The notes under the pieces were generated by a model. The model saw only the letters and a program-made list of their open reading frames with translations, had not been told where the DNA came from and searched no databases. Below, in pieces: positions 1-6,967 of a stretch of DNA of 22,106 bases (position 1 is its first letter; every line of letters begins with the position of its first letter). The stretch lies in NCBI GenBank assembly GCA_002473385.1, contig DKTR01000035.1, positions 437 to 22,542 on the forward strand, given 5' to 3'. A program made the position numbers and the translations under genes. The stretch comes from Lachnospiraceae bacterium UBA7225 (GTDB taxonomy: Bacteria; Bacillota; Clostridia; Lachnospirales; Lachnospiraceae).

Positions 1-10
1 ATAAAGCCAT
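1..10 (-). CDS. 5' end of next gene, probably GGGtGRT-family protein (partial)
   Basis: Only the first three codons (Met-Ala-Leu) lie in the window. They are preceded on the minus strand by a strong AGGAGG Shine-Dalgarno sequence with an 8-base spacer to the ATG at 8-10. The gene follows the Fe-S scaffold gene (stop at 31) after about 20 bases, so the two are almost certainly cotranscribed. In Lachnospiraceae this type of scaffold protein is usually followed by a GGGtGRT protein of unknown function, whose members can begin Met-Ala-Leu. The identity is inferred from position and three residues only. Confidence 0.4.
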
Positions 11-30
11 TGATTTGTCCTCCTATCTAA

Positions 31-723
31 TTATTCTTTTCTCGGGTCGATAATTTTAACAGCATCAGCTACGCGGCCATACTGACCTTTGGCTTTTTCC
101 CATGCAGTATTCGGATCGTCACCTTTTTTGATGAAATCTGTCATTTTACCAAGGTTTACAAACTGATAACCAATAATCTCATCATCAGCGTCAAGAGCGA
201 TACCGGTTACATAACCCTCTGCCATTTCCAGATAACGAGGACCTTTTTTCAGAGTTCCATACATCGTACCAACCTGGGAACGAAGTCCTTTTCCAAGGTC
301 TTCCAGACCAGCACCTACCGGAAGTCCGTCTTCAGAGAATGCAGACTGAGAACGTCCGTAAACGATCTGCAGGAACAATTCTCTCATTGCCGTATTGATT
401 GCATCACATACAAGGTCTGTATTCAACGCTTCCAGAACGGTAAGACCCGGCAGGATTTCCGATGCCATAGCCGCGGAATGTGTCATACCGGAACATCCCA
501 GTGTCTCAACCAGAGCTTCCTGAATGATACCCTCTTTTATGTTCAGGGAAAGCTTACATGCACCCTGCTGCGGTGCACACCAGCCTACGCCGTGCGTAAA
601 ACCGGAAATATCCTTAACTTCCTTTGCCTGTACCCATTTTGCTTCTTCCGGAATCGGAGCAGCGCCATGATGTACGCCCTGTGCAACTGGACACATTTCT
701 TCTACTTCGCGTGAATAAATCAT
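31..723 (-). CDS. IscU/NifU-N-like iron-sulfur cluster assembly scaffold protein
   Basis: This 230-residue protein resembles the Fe-S scaffold family found beside GGGtGRT genes in clostridia. The core around residues 70-110 has the IscU-like pattern TLGCSGMTHSAAMASEIL (Cys77) followed by a leucine-rich stretch and Cys106. Further cysteines lie at 11, 49 and 56, including a WCAPQQGAC segment. These cysteines could ligate a cluster or zinc. I chose the ATG at 723 rather than the longer open frame from 810, because a GAAAGGAG ribosome binding site lies just upstream of 723 and homology-like sequence begins there. No cysteine desulfurase gene is adjacent, so its sulfur donor must be encoded elsewhere. 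The exact cluster cargo and client are unknown. Confidence 0.8.
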   Translation of the reverse strand: MIYSREVEEMCPVAQGVHHGAAPIPEEAKWVQAKEVKDISGFTHGVGWCAPQQGACKLSLNIKEGIIQEALVETLGCSGMTHSAAMASEILPGLTVLEALNTDLVCDAINTAMRELFLQIVYGRSQSAFSEDGLPVGAGLEDLGKGLRSQVGTMYGTLKKGPRYLEMAEGYVTGIALDADDEIIGYQFVNLGKMTDFIKKGDDPNTAWEKAKGQYGRVADAVKIIDPRKE

Positions 724-810
724 TTTAAGACTCCTTTCAATAATAAATATCTTTCTATGTACACCGTCTATCTGTTGTATCCGGTTTGTACCTCGTTCAT
801 ATTTTCTCAT

Positions 811-860
811 AAAACGCCAAAATAGTCTAGCGTTTTTTGCGAAAATACCAGACTATTTTG
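811..860 (-). terminator. Overlapping inverted repeats after the 3D-domain gene; probable terminator
   Basis: Two hairpins compete here. A perfect 11-base inverted repeat joins 818-828 and 850-860 (arm CAAAATAGTCT) with a 21-base loop. A second, AAAACGC/GCGTTTT, joins 811-817 and 830-836. Read on the minus strand, the second ends in a short T run just after the 3D-domain gene stop. Either could stop transcription from that gene. The first could instead be a protein-binding operator for the Fe-S scaffold gene downstream. Confidence 0.5.
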
Positions 861-867
861 CTTCAGG

Positions 868-1566
868 CTATTTGCTTGCGAATACCTCTGCAGAAGCAAC
901 GCCATTGTTGACCGCGACGGAATGATCATTTACATAAATATCAATGTGGTTCCCGGATACACCACTTCCTGTGTCCTCAACACAATATTCATGACCATTA
1001 ATATAAATATGAGTGCCGAGTGGAAGGACCTCCGGATCTGCAGCAACCGTCCAGTCTGCCACCGGATATGCACCACTCGCCGTCGGACCGCCGGACCACC
1101 CGCCGCAGCAGTGCTCACACGCACAATAATATGTGACGGTAAACACGCCCAGAGATTCCCCGATATTCTGCGCTCCCGATGGCACAATATCAGAAAGATA
1201 CTCATTACTCACAAAGCCAACGGTTCCGCTCCCCATCTGCACCCGGCTCCAGCCGTTATCGCAGACGCCAATCACATTCACCTTCGTATATTGCGCCAGT
1301 TTCCCGACTTCTTCGTATTCTGTGCCTGGAAGCGCACGCACCGTCAGCACATCCGTCGTATATGATTCCTTCTGAATGGCAAGCTCCTGCACATTCTGCT
1401 GCTCCATCTCCTGCACCGGTTCCTCCTGCGGCACCTCCCCCTCGCTCATAATGCTGATCATTGCTGCACTGTAATCTGCATCAATGATCTCCTGTGCATT
1501 TGCAGTCGTTGCCGTGAAAAGACAGGCAAGCACGCAGATACCTGCGATTTTTTGTTTTGCTCTCAT
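868..1566 (-). CDS. Secreted SH3- and 3D-domain cell-wall protein
   Basis: The 232-residue product has an N-terminal signal peptide (residues 1-24, basic start, hydrophobic core, Ala-Asn-Ala before the likely cleavage). A Glu/Gln-rich linker follows (about 40-67), then a bacterial SH3 domain (about 69-126) and a C-terminal 3D domain (about 141-232). The 3D domain shows the expected Asp residues in ADPEVLPLGT, VEDTGSG and HIDIYV and a CACEHCC cysteine cluster common in clostridial members. 3D domains form the double-psi barrel of lytic transglycosylase-like enzymes, so a role in peptidoglycan cleavage outside the membrane is likely. The start at 1566 is set by GGGAGG seven bases upstream. A frame-open ATG at 1599 has its GGAGG only one base away and would put extra residues before the signal peptide. 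Transcription probably starts near 1665 behind a structured leader. Confidence 0.88.
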   Translation of the reverse strand: MRAKQKIAGICVLACLFTATTANAQEIIDADYSAAMISIMSEGEVPQEEPVQEMEQQNVQELAIQKESYTTDVLTVRALPGTEYEEVGKLAQYTKVNVIGVCDNGWSRVQMGSGTVGFVSNEYLSDIVPSGAQNIGESLGVFTVTYYCACEHCCGGWSGGPTASGAYPVADWTVAADPEVLPLGTHIYINGHEYCVEDTGSGVSGNHIDIYVNDHSVAVNNGVASAEVFASK

Positions 1567-1601
1567 CCTGAAATCCTCCCAAATAAAATTTCCTGGCATC
1601 C

Positions 1602-1655
1602 CTCCGTCTTTTCCAGTAGCATAAAAAAAGACGGAGTACCCCTTTGAATACTCCG
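1602..1655 (-). promoter_or_regulatory. Candidate attenuator: two mutually exclusive leader hairpins upstream of the 3D-domain gene
   Basis: On the minus strand, hairpin A pairs 1649-1655 with 1632-1638 (CGGAGTA/TACTCCG, 10-base loop). It is followed by TCTTTTTTT, the form of an intrinsic terminator. Hairpin B pairs 1626-1636 with 1602-1612 (CTCCGTCTTTT/AAAAGACGGAG, perfect 11 bp, 13-base loop). Both need bases 1632-1636, so they cannot form together, and B would consume the terminator U-run. A nine-base direct repeat (TCAAAGGGG) occurs in the loop of A and just before it. The predicted transcription start lies only about 10 bases upstream. That the terminator regulates the gene is inference; it could instead block incoming antisense transcription. 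Confidence 0.5.
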
Positions 1656-1671
1656 CCCCTTTGATGTACTT

Positions 1672-1700
1672 ATGTTACCATATATTTCCTGTTTTGACAA
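1672..1700 (-). promoter_or_regulatory. Promoter of the 3D-domain gene
   Basis: On the minus strand TTGTCA (1695-1700) and TAACAT (1672-1677) are separated by 17 bases. This is a good -35 and a fair -10 for the housekeeping sigma factor. The predicted start is near 1665, giving a leader of about 100 bases. Confidence 0.6.
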
Positions 1701-1744
1701 GTACGACTTATCCACACAATGTACCATATTTTATCAACATATAT

Positions 1745-1773
1745 TTGCCTGTTTCACAAAAATGCGGTATAAT
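1745..1773 (+). promoter_or_regulatory. Promoter of the exonuclease gene, giving a leaderless or near-leaderless mRNA
   Basis: TTGCCT (1745-1750), a 17-base spacer and a perfect TATAAT (1768-1773) form a strong sigma70-type promoter. Transcription should start at about 1779-1782. The chosen ATG is at 1783, so there is no room for a Shine-Dalgarno sequence, and none is seen. Confidence 0.75.
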
Positions 1774-1782
1774 AATTCCATT

Positions 1783-2844
1783 ATGATTACAAAAACCTAT
1801 TCCATTACATTAAATTTAAACGGCACGGCATTTCAGGATTACAATAAATCCGGCATGCTTTTCTTTGATATTGAAACCACCGGGCTCTCTGCGCGCAGCT
1901 CCTCCCTGTATCTGATTGGAGCGGTAAGTTACGCATCACCCGGCTGGCAGCTTACACAGTGGTTCGCGGAAACTCCGGAGGATGAGACGCAGGTTCTGAC
2001 TGCTTTCCTCACCTTCGCCAGAAAGTTTTCCCAGGTGATTCATTTTAACGGTGATCGTTTTGATATCCCCTACTTGCAGGAAAAATGCCGTACCTACCAT
2101 CTGACGGACACCTTTTCCACACTTGTCAGTCGTGATTTGTACCGCATGATACGACCGCTGAAAAATCTGCTGTCCCTGCCTTCGCTGAAACAGAAAAGTC
2201 TGGAGGAGTTTCTGGAAATATACCGCGAGGACCGCTACACCGGCGGGGAGCTGATCGACATCTATTACCAATATGCAGCCTGTGCCTCACAGGAGGCTTT
2301 AAGGCTCCTTCTGCTGCACAATTATGAAGACCTGCTGGGTATGCTCTCTATCCTCCCGCTGCTTTCCTATCTGCCTGTTTTAAACGGCAGCTTCGGCGTT
2401 TCTGGCGGACACACAGAGGGCAGCTCCCTTATCATTGAAACCTGGTATCCAACCGAACTGCCAAAGCCCTTTTCCTACCGCAGCGAACAGTTTTACATAA
2501 CCGGAAGCCAGTCCCGCCTCGCCTTCCAGATACAGGGTCTGCGTGGTCCCTTAAAGCATTTTTTCCCGGACTATAAAAATTACTACTATCTGCCTATGGA
2601 GGATACCTCCATACACAAGAGCATTGCCGCTTATGTAGATAAAGATTACCGGGAACCGGCTACTGCTGCAACCTGCTTTACAAAAAAAGACGGTCTCTTT
2701 CTCCCGCAGAACGATATCTGGTTTGAGCCGGTATTCAAAGAAACCTATAAAGACCGGATTTCTTATTTTCAATGCACAGAAAAGTTTCTGCAGGATAAGG
2801 AGCAGATGCTCGCTTACCTGCGCCATCTGATTTCCGGTATCTAA
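1783..2844 (+). CDS. DEDD-type (YprB-like) RNase H-fold exonuclease domain protein
   Basis: The only plus-strand gene. The 353-residue product begins its nuclease fold with FFDIETTG (Asp29, Glu31: exonuclease motif I). It continues with a QVIHFNGDRFDIPYL motif II and a HNYEDLLGM motif III. These are the acidic metal ligands of DEDD 3'-5' exonucleases, and the arrangement matches the YprB RNase H-like family of Firmicutes. The C-terminal third is not recognised. Substrate is unknown; DNA or RNA 3' ends are plausible. I chose the ATG at 1783 because the frame upstream to 1672 overlaps the promoter elements. An internal ATG at 1855 lacks a ribosome binding site. It shares a bidirectional terminator with the convergent S1 gene. 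Confidence 0.8.
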   Translation: MITKTYSITLNLNGTAFQDYNKSGMLFFDIETTGLSARSSSLYLIGAVSYASPGWQLTQWFAETPEDETQVLTAFLTFARKFSQVIHFNGDRFDIPYLQEKCRTYHLTDTFSTLVSRDLYRMIRPLKNLLSLPSLKQKSLEEFLEIYREDRYTGGELIDIYYQYAACASQEALRLLLLHNYEDLLGMLSILPLLSYLPVLNGSFGVSGGHTEGSSLIIETWYPTELPKPFSYRSEQFYITGSQSRLAFQIQGLRGPLKHFFPDYKNYYYLPMEDTSIHKSIAAYVDKDYREPATAATCFTKKDGLFLPQNDIWFEPVFKETYKDRISYFQCTEKFLQDKEQMLAYLRHLISGI

Positions 2845-2846
2845 AT

Positions 2847-2864
2847 TGCCGCCATTAAGCGGCA
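2847..2864 (+). terminator. Small hairpin directly after the exonuclease stop codon
   Basis: TGCCGC/GCGGCA pairs 2847-2852 with 2859-2864 around a six-base loop, nested in AAATTGC/GCAATTT (2843-2849 and 2867-2873). A short T run follows. It may be a first, weak terminator ahead of the stronger one at 2917. Confidence 0.4.
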
Positions 2865-2916
2865 CAGCAATTTTGCCATTTTATTCCCGGCATTTCAGCG
2901 GAATACAAATTTATGC

Positions 2917-2949
2917 AAAAAAAGGATAACCCTGCGGCTATCCTTTTTT
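2917..2949. terminator. Bidirectional intrinsic terminator between convergent genes
   Basis: An 11-bp stem pairs 2918-2928 with 2939-2949 (AAAAAAGGATA/TATCCTTTTTT, 10-base loop). A run of A on one side and of T on the other let it work in both directions. It sits between the exonuclease gene (plus) and the S1 gene (minus). Confidence 0.85.
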
Positions 2950-2960
2950 ACTATCTGTTC

Positions 2961-4055
2961 TTATTCTGCGTCTTCCTCTGCCGGTGCTTCCTCTTTTGCC
3001 GGAGCGTTCTCCAGAGCCTTCATGCTGAGGCTGATCTTTTTATCTTCCTCGTTAAAATCTACTACCTTCGCTTCGATTTCCTGACCTACCTTCAGAACAT
3101 CTGACGGTTTGTCCACATGCTCATGAGAAATCTGCGATACATGGAGCAGTGCGTCTACGCCTGGCTCAAGCTCTACAAATGCACCGAAGTCTGTCATTCT
3201 TGCCACACGGCCGGTAACAACATTTCCCACCGCATACTTCTCTGCTGCAGTCAGCCACGGATTTTCGTCTTCAAATTTCAGACTAAGAGCGATCTTGCTT
3301 CCGTTGATATCTTTCAGAAGAACCTTCAGATTGTCACCAACGTTGAAGATCTTTCTCGGATTGTCTACTCTGCCCCAGGACATCTCAGAGATATGAAGCA
3401 GACCGTCTGCTCCGCCCAGGTCTACAAATGCGCCGAAATCTGTGATATTCTTTACAACACCTTCAATCACATCGCCAACATGGATTCTCTCAAACAGCGC
3501 TTTCTGCAGCTCTTCCTTTCTGGCAACCAGAAGCTGTCTGCGATCACCGATGATTCTGCGTCTGCGCGGATTGAACTCCGTAATTACAAACTCAATTTCC
3601 TGATCTGCAAATTTCTCCAGATTCTTTTCATAGGTATCGGATACAAGACTTGCAGGGATAAATACCCTTGCCTCATCTATTACAACACTTAATCCGCCAG
3701 ACAATACCTGGCTGACGGTTGCCGTCAATACCTCGTGGTTATTGAAAGCCTCCTCCAGTCTCTTGTTTCCTTTTTCAGCAGCAAGCTTCTTATAAGTGAG
3801 GGCTACCTGTCCGTCGCCATCGTTTACCTTGAGTACCTTCGCTTCCATCGTATCTCCGACTTTTACGACATCTCTAAGGTCGACATTCGAATCGTTTGTA
3901 TATTCATTCTTTGAAATGATTCCATCTGCTTTGTAGCCGATGTTCAGAACGATCTCGTCTTCCTTTACATCGATGACTGTTCCCTCAACGATTTCTCCAT
4001 TGTGAATTGTTTTCAGTGATTCCTCCAGCATTTGTTCAAAACTCATTTCTGACAT
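2961..4055 (-). CDS. rpsA: S1 RNA-binding protein (30S ribosomal protein S1 homologue)
   Basis: The 364-residue protein consists of four S1 OB-fold repeats at about 19-89, 106-174, 193-261 and 276-346. The last two are most canonical (ITDFGAFVDLGGADGLLHIS and MTDFGAFVELEPGVDALLHV). A short Ala/Glu-rich acidic tail ends it. Firmicute S1 homologues have four repeats versus six in Proteobacteria, and they bind mRNA and may aid translation of weak start sites. Its ATG lies inside the 3' end of ispH with a 20-base overlap in a different frame. An AAGGAGG sequence nine bases upstream is also within ispH, so translation is probably coupled. In many clostridia the two proteins are fused; here they are separate. 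A second Met at residue 4 is a less likely start. Confidence 0.9.
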   Translation of the reverse strand: MSEMSFEQMLEESLKTIHNGEIVEGTVIDVKEDEIVLNIGYKADGIISKNEYTNDSNVDLRDVVKVGDTMEAKVLKVNDGDGQVALTYKKLAAEKGNKRLEEAFNNHEVLTATVSQVLSGGLSVVIDEARVFIPASLVSDTYEKNLEKFADQEIEFVITEFNPRRRRIIGDRRQLLVARKEELQKALFERIHVGDVIEGVVKNITDFGAFVDLGGADGLLHISEMSWGRVDNPRKIFNVGDNLKVLLKDINGSKIALSLKFEDENPWLTAAEKYAVGNVVTGRVARMTDFGAFVELEPGVDALLHVSQISHEHVDKPSDVLKVGQEIEAKVVDFNEEDKKISLSMKALENAPAKEEAPAEEDAE

Positions 4056-4887
4056 ATGTTTGAACCTCCTTAATAATATGATTGGGGGTAGATGCCCCTG
4101 CAGTAATACCTACGCAATCGACAGGAGGTAATAATATTGGCTCCAAGTCTACAAGTGTCTGTATATAGTAAGTATTTTCGCATTCTTTTTTACATATTTC
4201 AAATAGCTTTTGTGTATTTGAACTGTGCCTGCCGCCAATGACAATCATGGCGCCTGCCCGTTTTGCAATTTGCGCTGCCTCACGCTGCCGCTCATCAGTC
4301 GCACTGCAAATCGTATTTATAACATTACTATCATAACCCTTTTTAGAAATAATTTCAACTAGATTTTTAAATTTATTGTTGTTAAATGTCGTCTGTGATA
4401 CGATGCACAGCTTTTTTCCTGCTTCCGGCACAAAGGCTCTTGCTTCTTCCTCTGTGGCAATCACCGCCGGGTGTCCCGTACACCAGCCTTTTATCCCTTC
4501 CACTTCCGGATGGCTGTCACTTCCGATAATTACAATCTGGCTGCCGGCAGTGCTCTCTTTTTCCACAATCCGGTGTATTTTTTTTACATACGGACAGGTA
4601 GCATCCACCAGTTCCAGAGCATGCTCCTGTATTAGATGATAAATATCCCTGCCCACACCGTGAGAGCGGATGACAACAATACCGTCGGTAAGCTGTTCCA
4701 GTTCCTCACGTGATTTGAGGACACGCACCCCCCGCGCTTCCAGATCCTTCACCACCTCTTCATTGTGAATGATCGGACCATACGTGTAAATAGGTGTTCC
4801 ATTTTTCTCTGTCTGTTCATACACTTTGTTTACCGCCCGGTGTACCCCGAAACAAAACCCAGCTGTTTTCGCAACGATTACTTCCAT
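4036..4887 (-). CDS. ispH: 4-hydroxy-3-methylbut-2-enyl diphosphate reductase
   Basis: IspH performs the last step of the MEP isoprenoid pathway, reducing HMBPP to IPP and DMAPP with a [4Fe-4S] cluster. The 283-residue sequence carries the three cluster cysteines Cys12 (GFCFGV), Cys98 (DATCPYV) and Cys194 (TICSATDERQ). It also has substrate-binding His41 (HNEE), His126/Glu128 (SDSHPEVEG) and the C-terminal GITAGAS-PNHIIKEV region. The length is normal. The gene starts 13 bases after cmk with only a weak AGGA-type ribosome binding site, so translation may be coupled to cmk. It overlaps the S1 gene by 20 bases at its 3' end. Confidence 0.95.
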   Translation of the reverse strand: MEVIVAKTAGFCFGVHRAVNKVYEQTEKNGTPIYTYGPIIHNEEVVKDLEARGVRVLKSREELEQLTDGIVVIRSHGVGRDIYHLIQEHALELVDATCPYVKKIHRIVEKESTAGSQIVIIGSDSHPEVEGIKGWCTGHPAVIATEEEARAFVPEAGKKLCIVSQTTFNNNKFKNLVEIISKKGYDSNVINTICSATDERQREAAQIAKRAGAMIVIGGRHSSNTQKLFEICKKECENTYYIQTLVDLEPILLPPVDCVGITAGASTPNHIIKEVQTYVRNEF

Positions 4888-4900
4888 ATTGTTTCTTTTC

Positions 4901-5557
4901 CTATCTGCAGAGTGATTTTATTTTCTCTGTCACCTCGTCAATTGTCATATCAGAAGAATCCAGAAATATGGCATCCTCCGCCTGCATCAGAGGCGCAATC
5001 TCGCGGTGCATATCCTGCTCATCTCTCTGGATGATATCCTCCCGGATCTCCTCAAAGCTGCCGGCCATCCCCTTTTCCTCCAGTTCCCGGAATCGTCTTG
5101 CCGCTCTTGTATCGACGCTCGCTGTCAGATAAATTTTCAGCTGCGCTTCCGGCAGAATATTGGTGCCGATATCCCTGCCGTCCATCACAACATCATGTGT
5201 ACGCGCAAGTTCTTTCTGTAAATCCAGCAGCTTCGCCCGCACACAGGGAAGTGCCGCCGCCTTCGACGCCATATTTCCAACCTCCTCTGTACGTATAAGC
5301 CCTGAAACATTTTCTCCGTTCAGCAGCATCTGCTGTTCCCCATCCTGATAAGCAATGGATACCTGTATCTCCGGCAAAGCCTCCGCCACCTGCGTCTCGT
5401 TTTGCGCATTTATTCTGCTGCGGAGCAGAGAAAGCGCAATCGTGCGGTACATTGCCCCGGTGTCTACATAGATAAATGAAAGCTCTTTCGCTACCCGCCT
5501 GGCAATCGTACTTTTTCCCGCCCCTGCCGGTCCGTCTATCGCTATATTGTATGTCAT
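4901..5557 (-). CDS. cmk: Cytidylate kinase
   Basis: Cmk phosphorylates CMP and dCMP with ATP in the cytoplasm. The 218-residue product begins with the nucleotide-binding P-loop IDGPAGAGKST (residues 7-17). It continues with YVDTGAMYRTIAL, VVMDGRDIGTNILPEA and FLDSSDMTIDEV, all typical of the family. The ATG at 5557 has AGGAGG four bases upstream. A longer frame with a TTG at 5617 exists, but it adds a non-homologous Cys/Lys-rich stretch before the P-loop. It lies between the flavoprotein gene and ispH in an order that is common in clostridia. Confidence 0.95.
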   Translation of the reverse strand: MTYNIAIDGPAGAGKSTIARRVAKELSFIYVDTGAMYRTIALSLLRSRINAQNETQVAEALPEIQVSIAYQDGEQQMLLNGENVSGLIRTEEVGNMASKAAALPCVRAKLLDLQKELARTHDVVMDGRDIGTNILPEAQLKIYLTASVDTRAARRFRELEEKGMAGSFEEIREDIIQRDEQDMHREIAPLMQAEDAIFLDSSDMTIDEVTEKIKSLCR

Positions 5558-5613
5558 ACTGCCTCCTGTACTGCATTTTGGACGGCTCTGTTTGCAGACA
5601 CATTCTCCGTCGT

Positions 5614-6870
5614 TCAATCTTTACTCTCTGGCTGCACAACATTATCTGCCAGATGTGCTCCCGCCGCATAGCCGGTAGACCAGGCAATCTGCAGGTTGAA
5701 ACCGCCCGTCAATGCATCAACATCAAGCACCTCGCCTGCAAAATACAATCCGCGCACCAGCTTCGACTCCATTGTCGCCGGATAAATCTCCTTTACCGCA
5801 ACGCCGCCTTTCGTAATAACAGCTTCATTATAATCTCGCAGACCAGTCGCCGTCAACTGCAAATGTTTTATCTGCTGAATAAAAAAGCTGCGCTCTGCGC
5901 GCGAGATTTCATTTACCTTCTTCTCCGGCAAAATTCCGGAGAGCTGTACCATCACCGGCGTAAGCTTCGCCGGGAAAAGATTTCCCGCTACATTTTTAAA
6001 TTGTTTATTCTTTCCCTCTTCAAATTCCCGCAGCAGCCTTGCGTCGAGCTGTTCCTCACTCAGCGCCGGTTTTAAATCTATCACCAGCTTCAGTTCCTTC
6101 TGCCGCAGCTTTTTCTGCACAACCGCACTCGCTGTCAGTACCAGAGGACCCGTCACACCAAAATGTGTGAACATCATTTCTCCAAAATCTTCATAGAGAC
6201 GCTTTTTCCCATCATACACAGAAAGCATTACATTCTTAAGTGAAAGCCCCTGCAGTTCCTTTACAAACGCCTCCTTTACATTAAATGGCACCAGAGATGG
6301 GTACTGCTCCGTCACCGTATGACCGCATGCCTTTGCAAAAAGATAACCGTCCCCGGTGGAGCCTGTGCTCGGATAAGAACGTCCACCAGTCGCCACTATC
6401 ACGGCATCCCCGTTTATCTGGCTGCCGTCTGCAAGATATATTCCCACAGCAGCTCCGTCGGAAACAAGTACTTCTTTTACCTGCGCACTAAAATGTATAT
6501 GCACTCCGGCATCGCGCAACGCATGCTTCAGTGCATCGATCACATCCGCAGATTTATCAGAAACCGGAAAGACACGCTGTCCGCGCTCCGTCTTCGTCTT
6601 ACAGCCATGCGCCTCGAAGAAATTGACAACATCTGTATTGGTACAGCCGTAAAAGGCGCTGTATAAAAATTTGCGGTTCGTGCAGACTGCTTCAAGAAGC
6701 TCTTCCATATCACAGGCATTTGTCAGATTGCATCTGCCCTTTCCGGTGATATACAGTTTCTTCCCCAGCCGCTCGTTTTTTTCATAAATATGGACCTCAT
6801 TGCCCGGGGCTGCCGCAATCGCTGCAAACATTCCCGCTGCTCCCCCGCCGATTACCAATATCTTTTTCAT
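5614..6870 (-). CDS. HI0933/BaiN-family NAD(P)/FAD-dependent oxidoreductase
   Basis: The 418-residue flavoprotein opens with the FAD-binding Rossmann motif VIGGGAAG (residues 6-13) and a Glu30 that would contact the ribose. It has the family signature GKKLYITGKGRCNLTN, the VATGGRSYPSTGSTGDGY segment, and a C-terminal LYFAGEVLDVDALTGGFNLQ motif. Members are variously annotated as aminoacetone oxidase-like, YhiN/HI0933 or BaiN (bile-acid flavin reductase homologue). The true substrate cannot be read from sequence, and BaiN function should not be assumed. It is the first gene of the run toward cmk-ispH-S1. AAAGGG lies six bases upstream of the ATG. The gene follows the decarboxylase operon terminator, so it should have its own promoter, but I could not identify a convincing one. 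Confidence 0.85.
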   Translation of the reverse strand: MKKILVIGGGAAGMFAAIAAAPGNEVHIYEKNERLGKKLYITGKGRCNLTNACDMEELLEAVCTNRKFLYSAFYGCTNTDVVNFFEAHGCKTKTERGQRVFPVSDKSADVIDALKHALRDAGVHIHFSAQVKEVLVSDGAAVGIYLADGSQINGDAVIVATGGRSYPSTGSTGDGYLFAKACGHTVTEQYPSLVPFNVKEAFVKELQGLSLKNVMLSVYDGKKRLYEDFGEMMFTHFGVTGPLVLTASAVVQKKLRQKELKLVIDLKPALSEEQLDARLLREFEEGKNKQFKNVAGNLFPAKLTPVMVQLSGILPEKKVNEISRAERSFFIQQIKHLQLTATGLRDYNEAVITKGGVAVKEIYPATMESKLVRGLYFAGEVLDVDALTGGFNLQIAWSTGYAAGAHLADNVVQPESKD

Positions 6871-6914
6871 GTACTGTCTGCCCTTTCTGCTAATAACTTT
6901 CTCCAGTACCTTAA

Positions 6915-6943
6915 ATGAGACGCTGCACTTTGCAGCGTCCCAT
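6915..6943 (-). terminator. Terminator-like hairpin ending the Na+-pump decarboxylase operon
   Basis: A GC-rich stem of nine perfect pairs (6919-6927 with 6931-6939, three-base loop) extends outward by three or four more pairs past one A-C mismatch. On the minus strand only a short T run follows (ATTTAAG), so efficiency is uncertain. It lies about 25 bases after the stop of the last operon gene. Confidence 0.7.
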
Positions 6944-6967
6944 TATTTTTCTGAAAAATTTTTACAT

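Noticed and set aside
1567..1599. Longer start for the 3D-domain protein
   Set aside because: It would bury the signal peptide behind eleven residues, and its GGAGG is only one base from the ATG.
1600..1700. Cyclic-di-AMP (ydaO) riboswitch ahead of the 3D-domain gene, as known for other wall hydrolases
   Set aside because: The leader is only about 100 bases and mostly taken up by the two simple hairpins; the conserved ydaO core is not visible.
1672..1782. Longer N-terminus for the exonuclease from the ATG at 1672
   Set aside because: That region contains the gene's own -35 and -10 boxes, and the extra 37 residues do not resemble the family.
5558..5617. Upstream TTG start for cmk overlapping the flavoprotein stop codon
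   Set aside because: The P-loop normally begins within the first ten residues, and the ATG at 5557 has its own AGGAGG.
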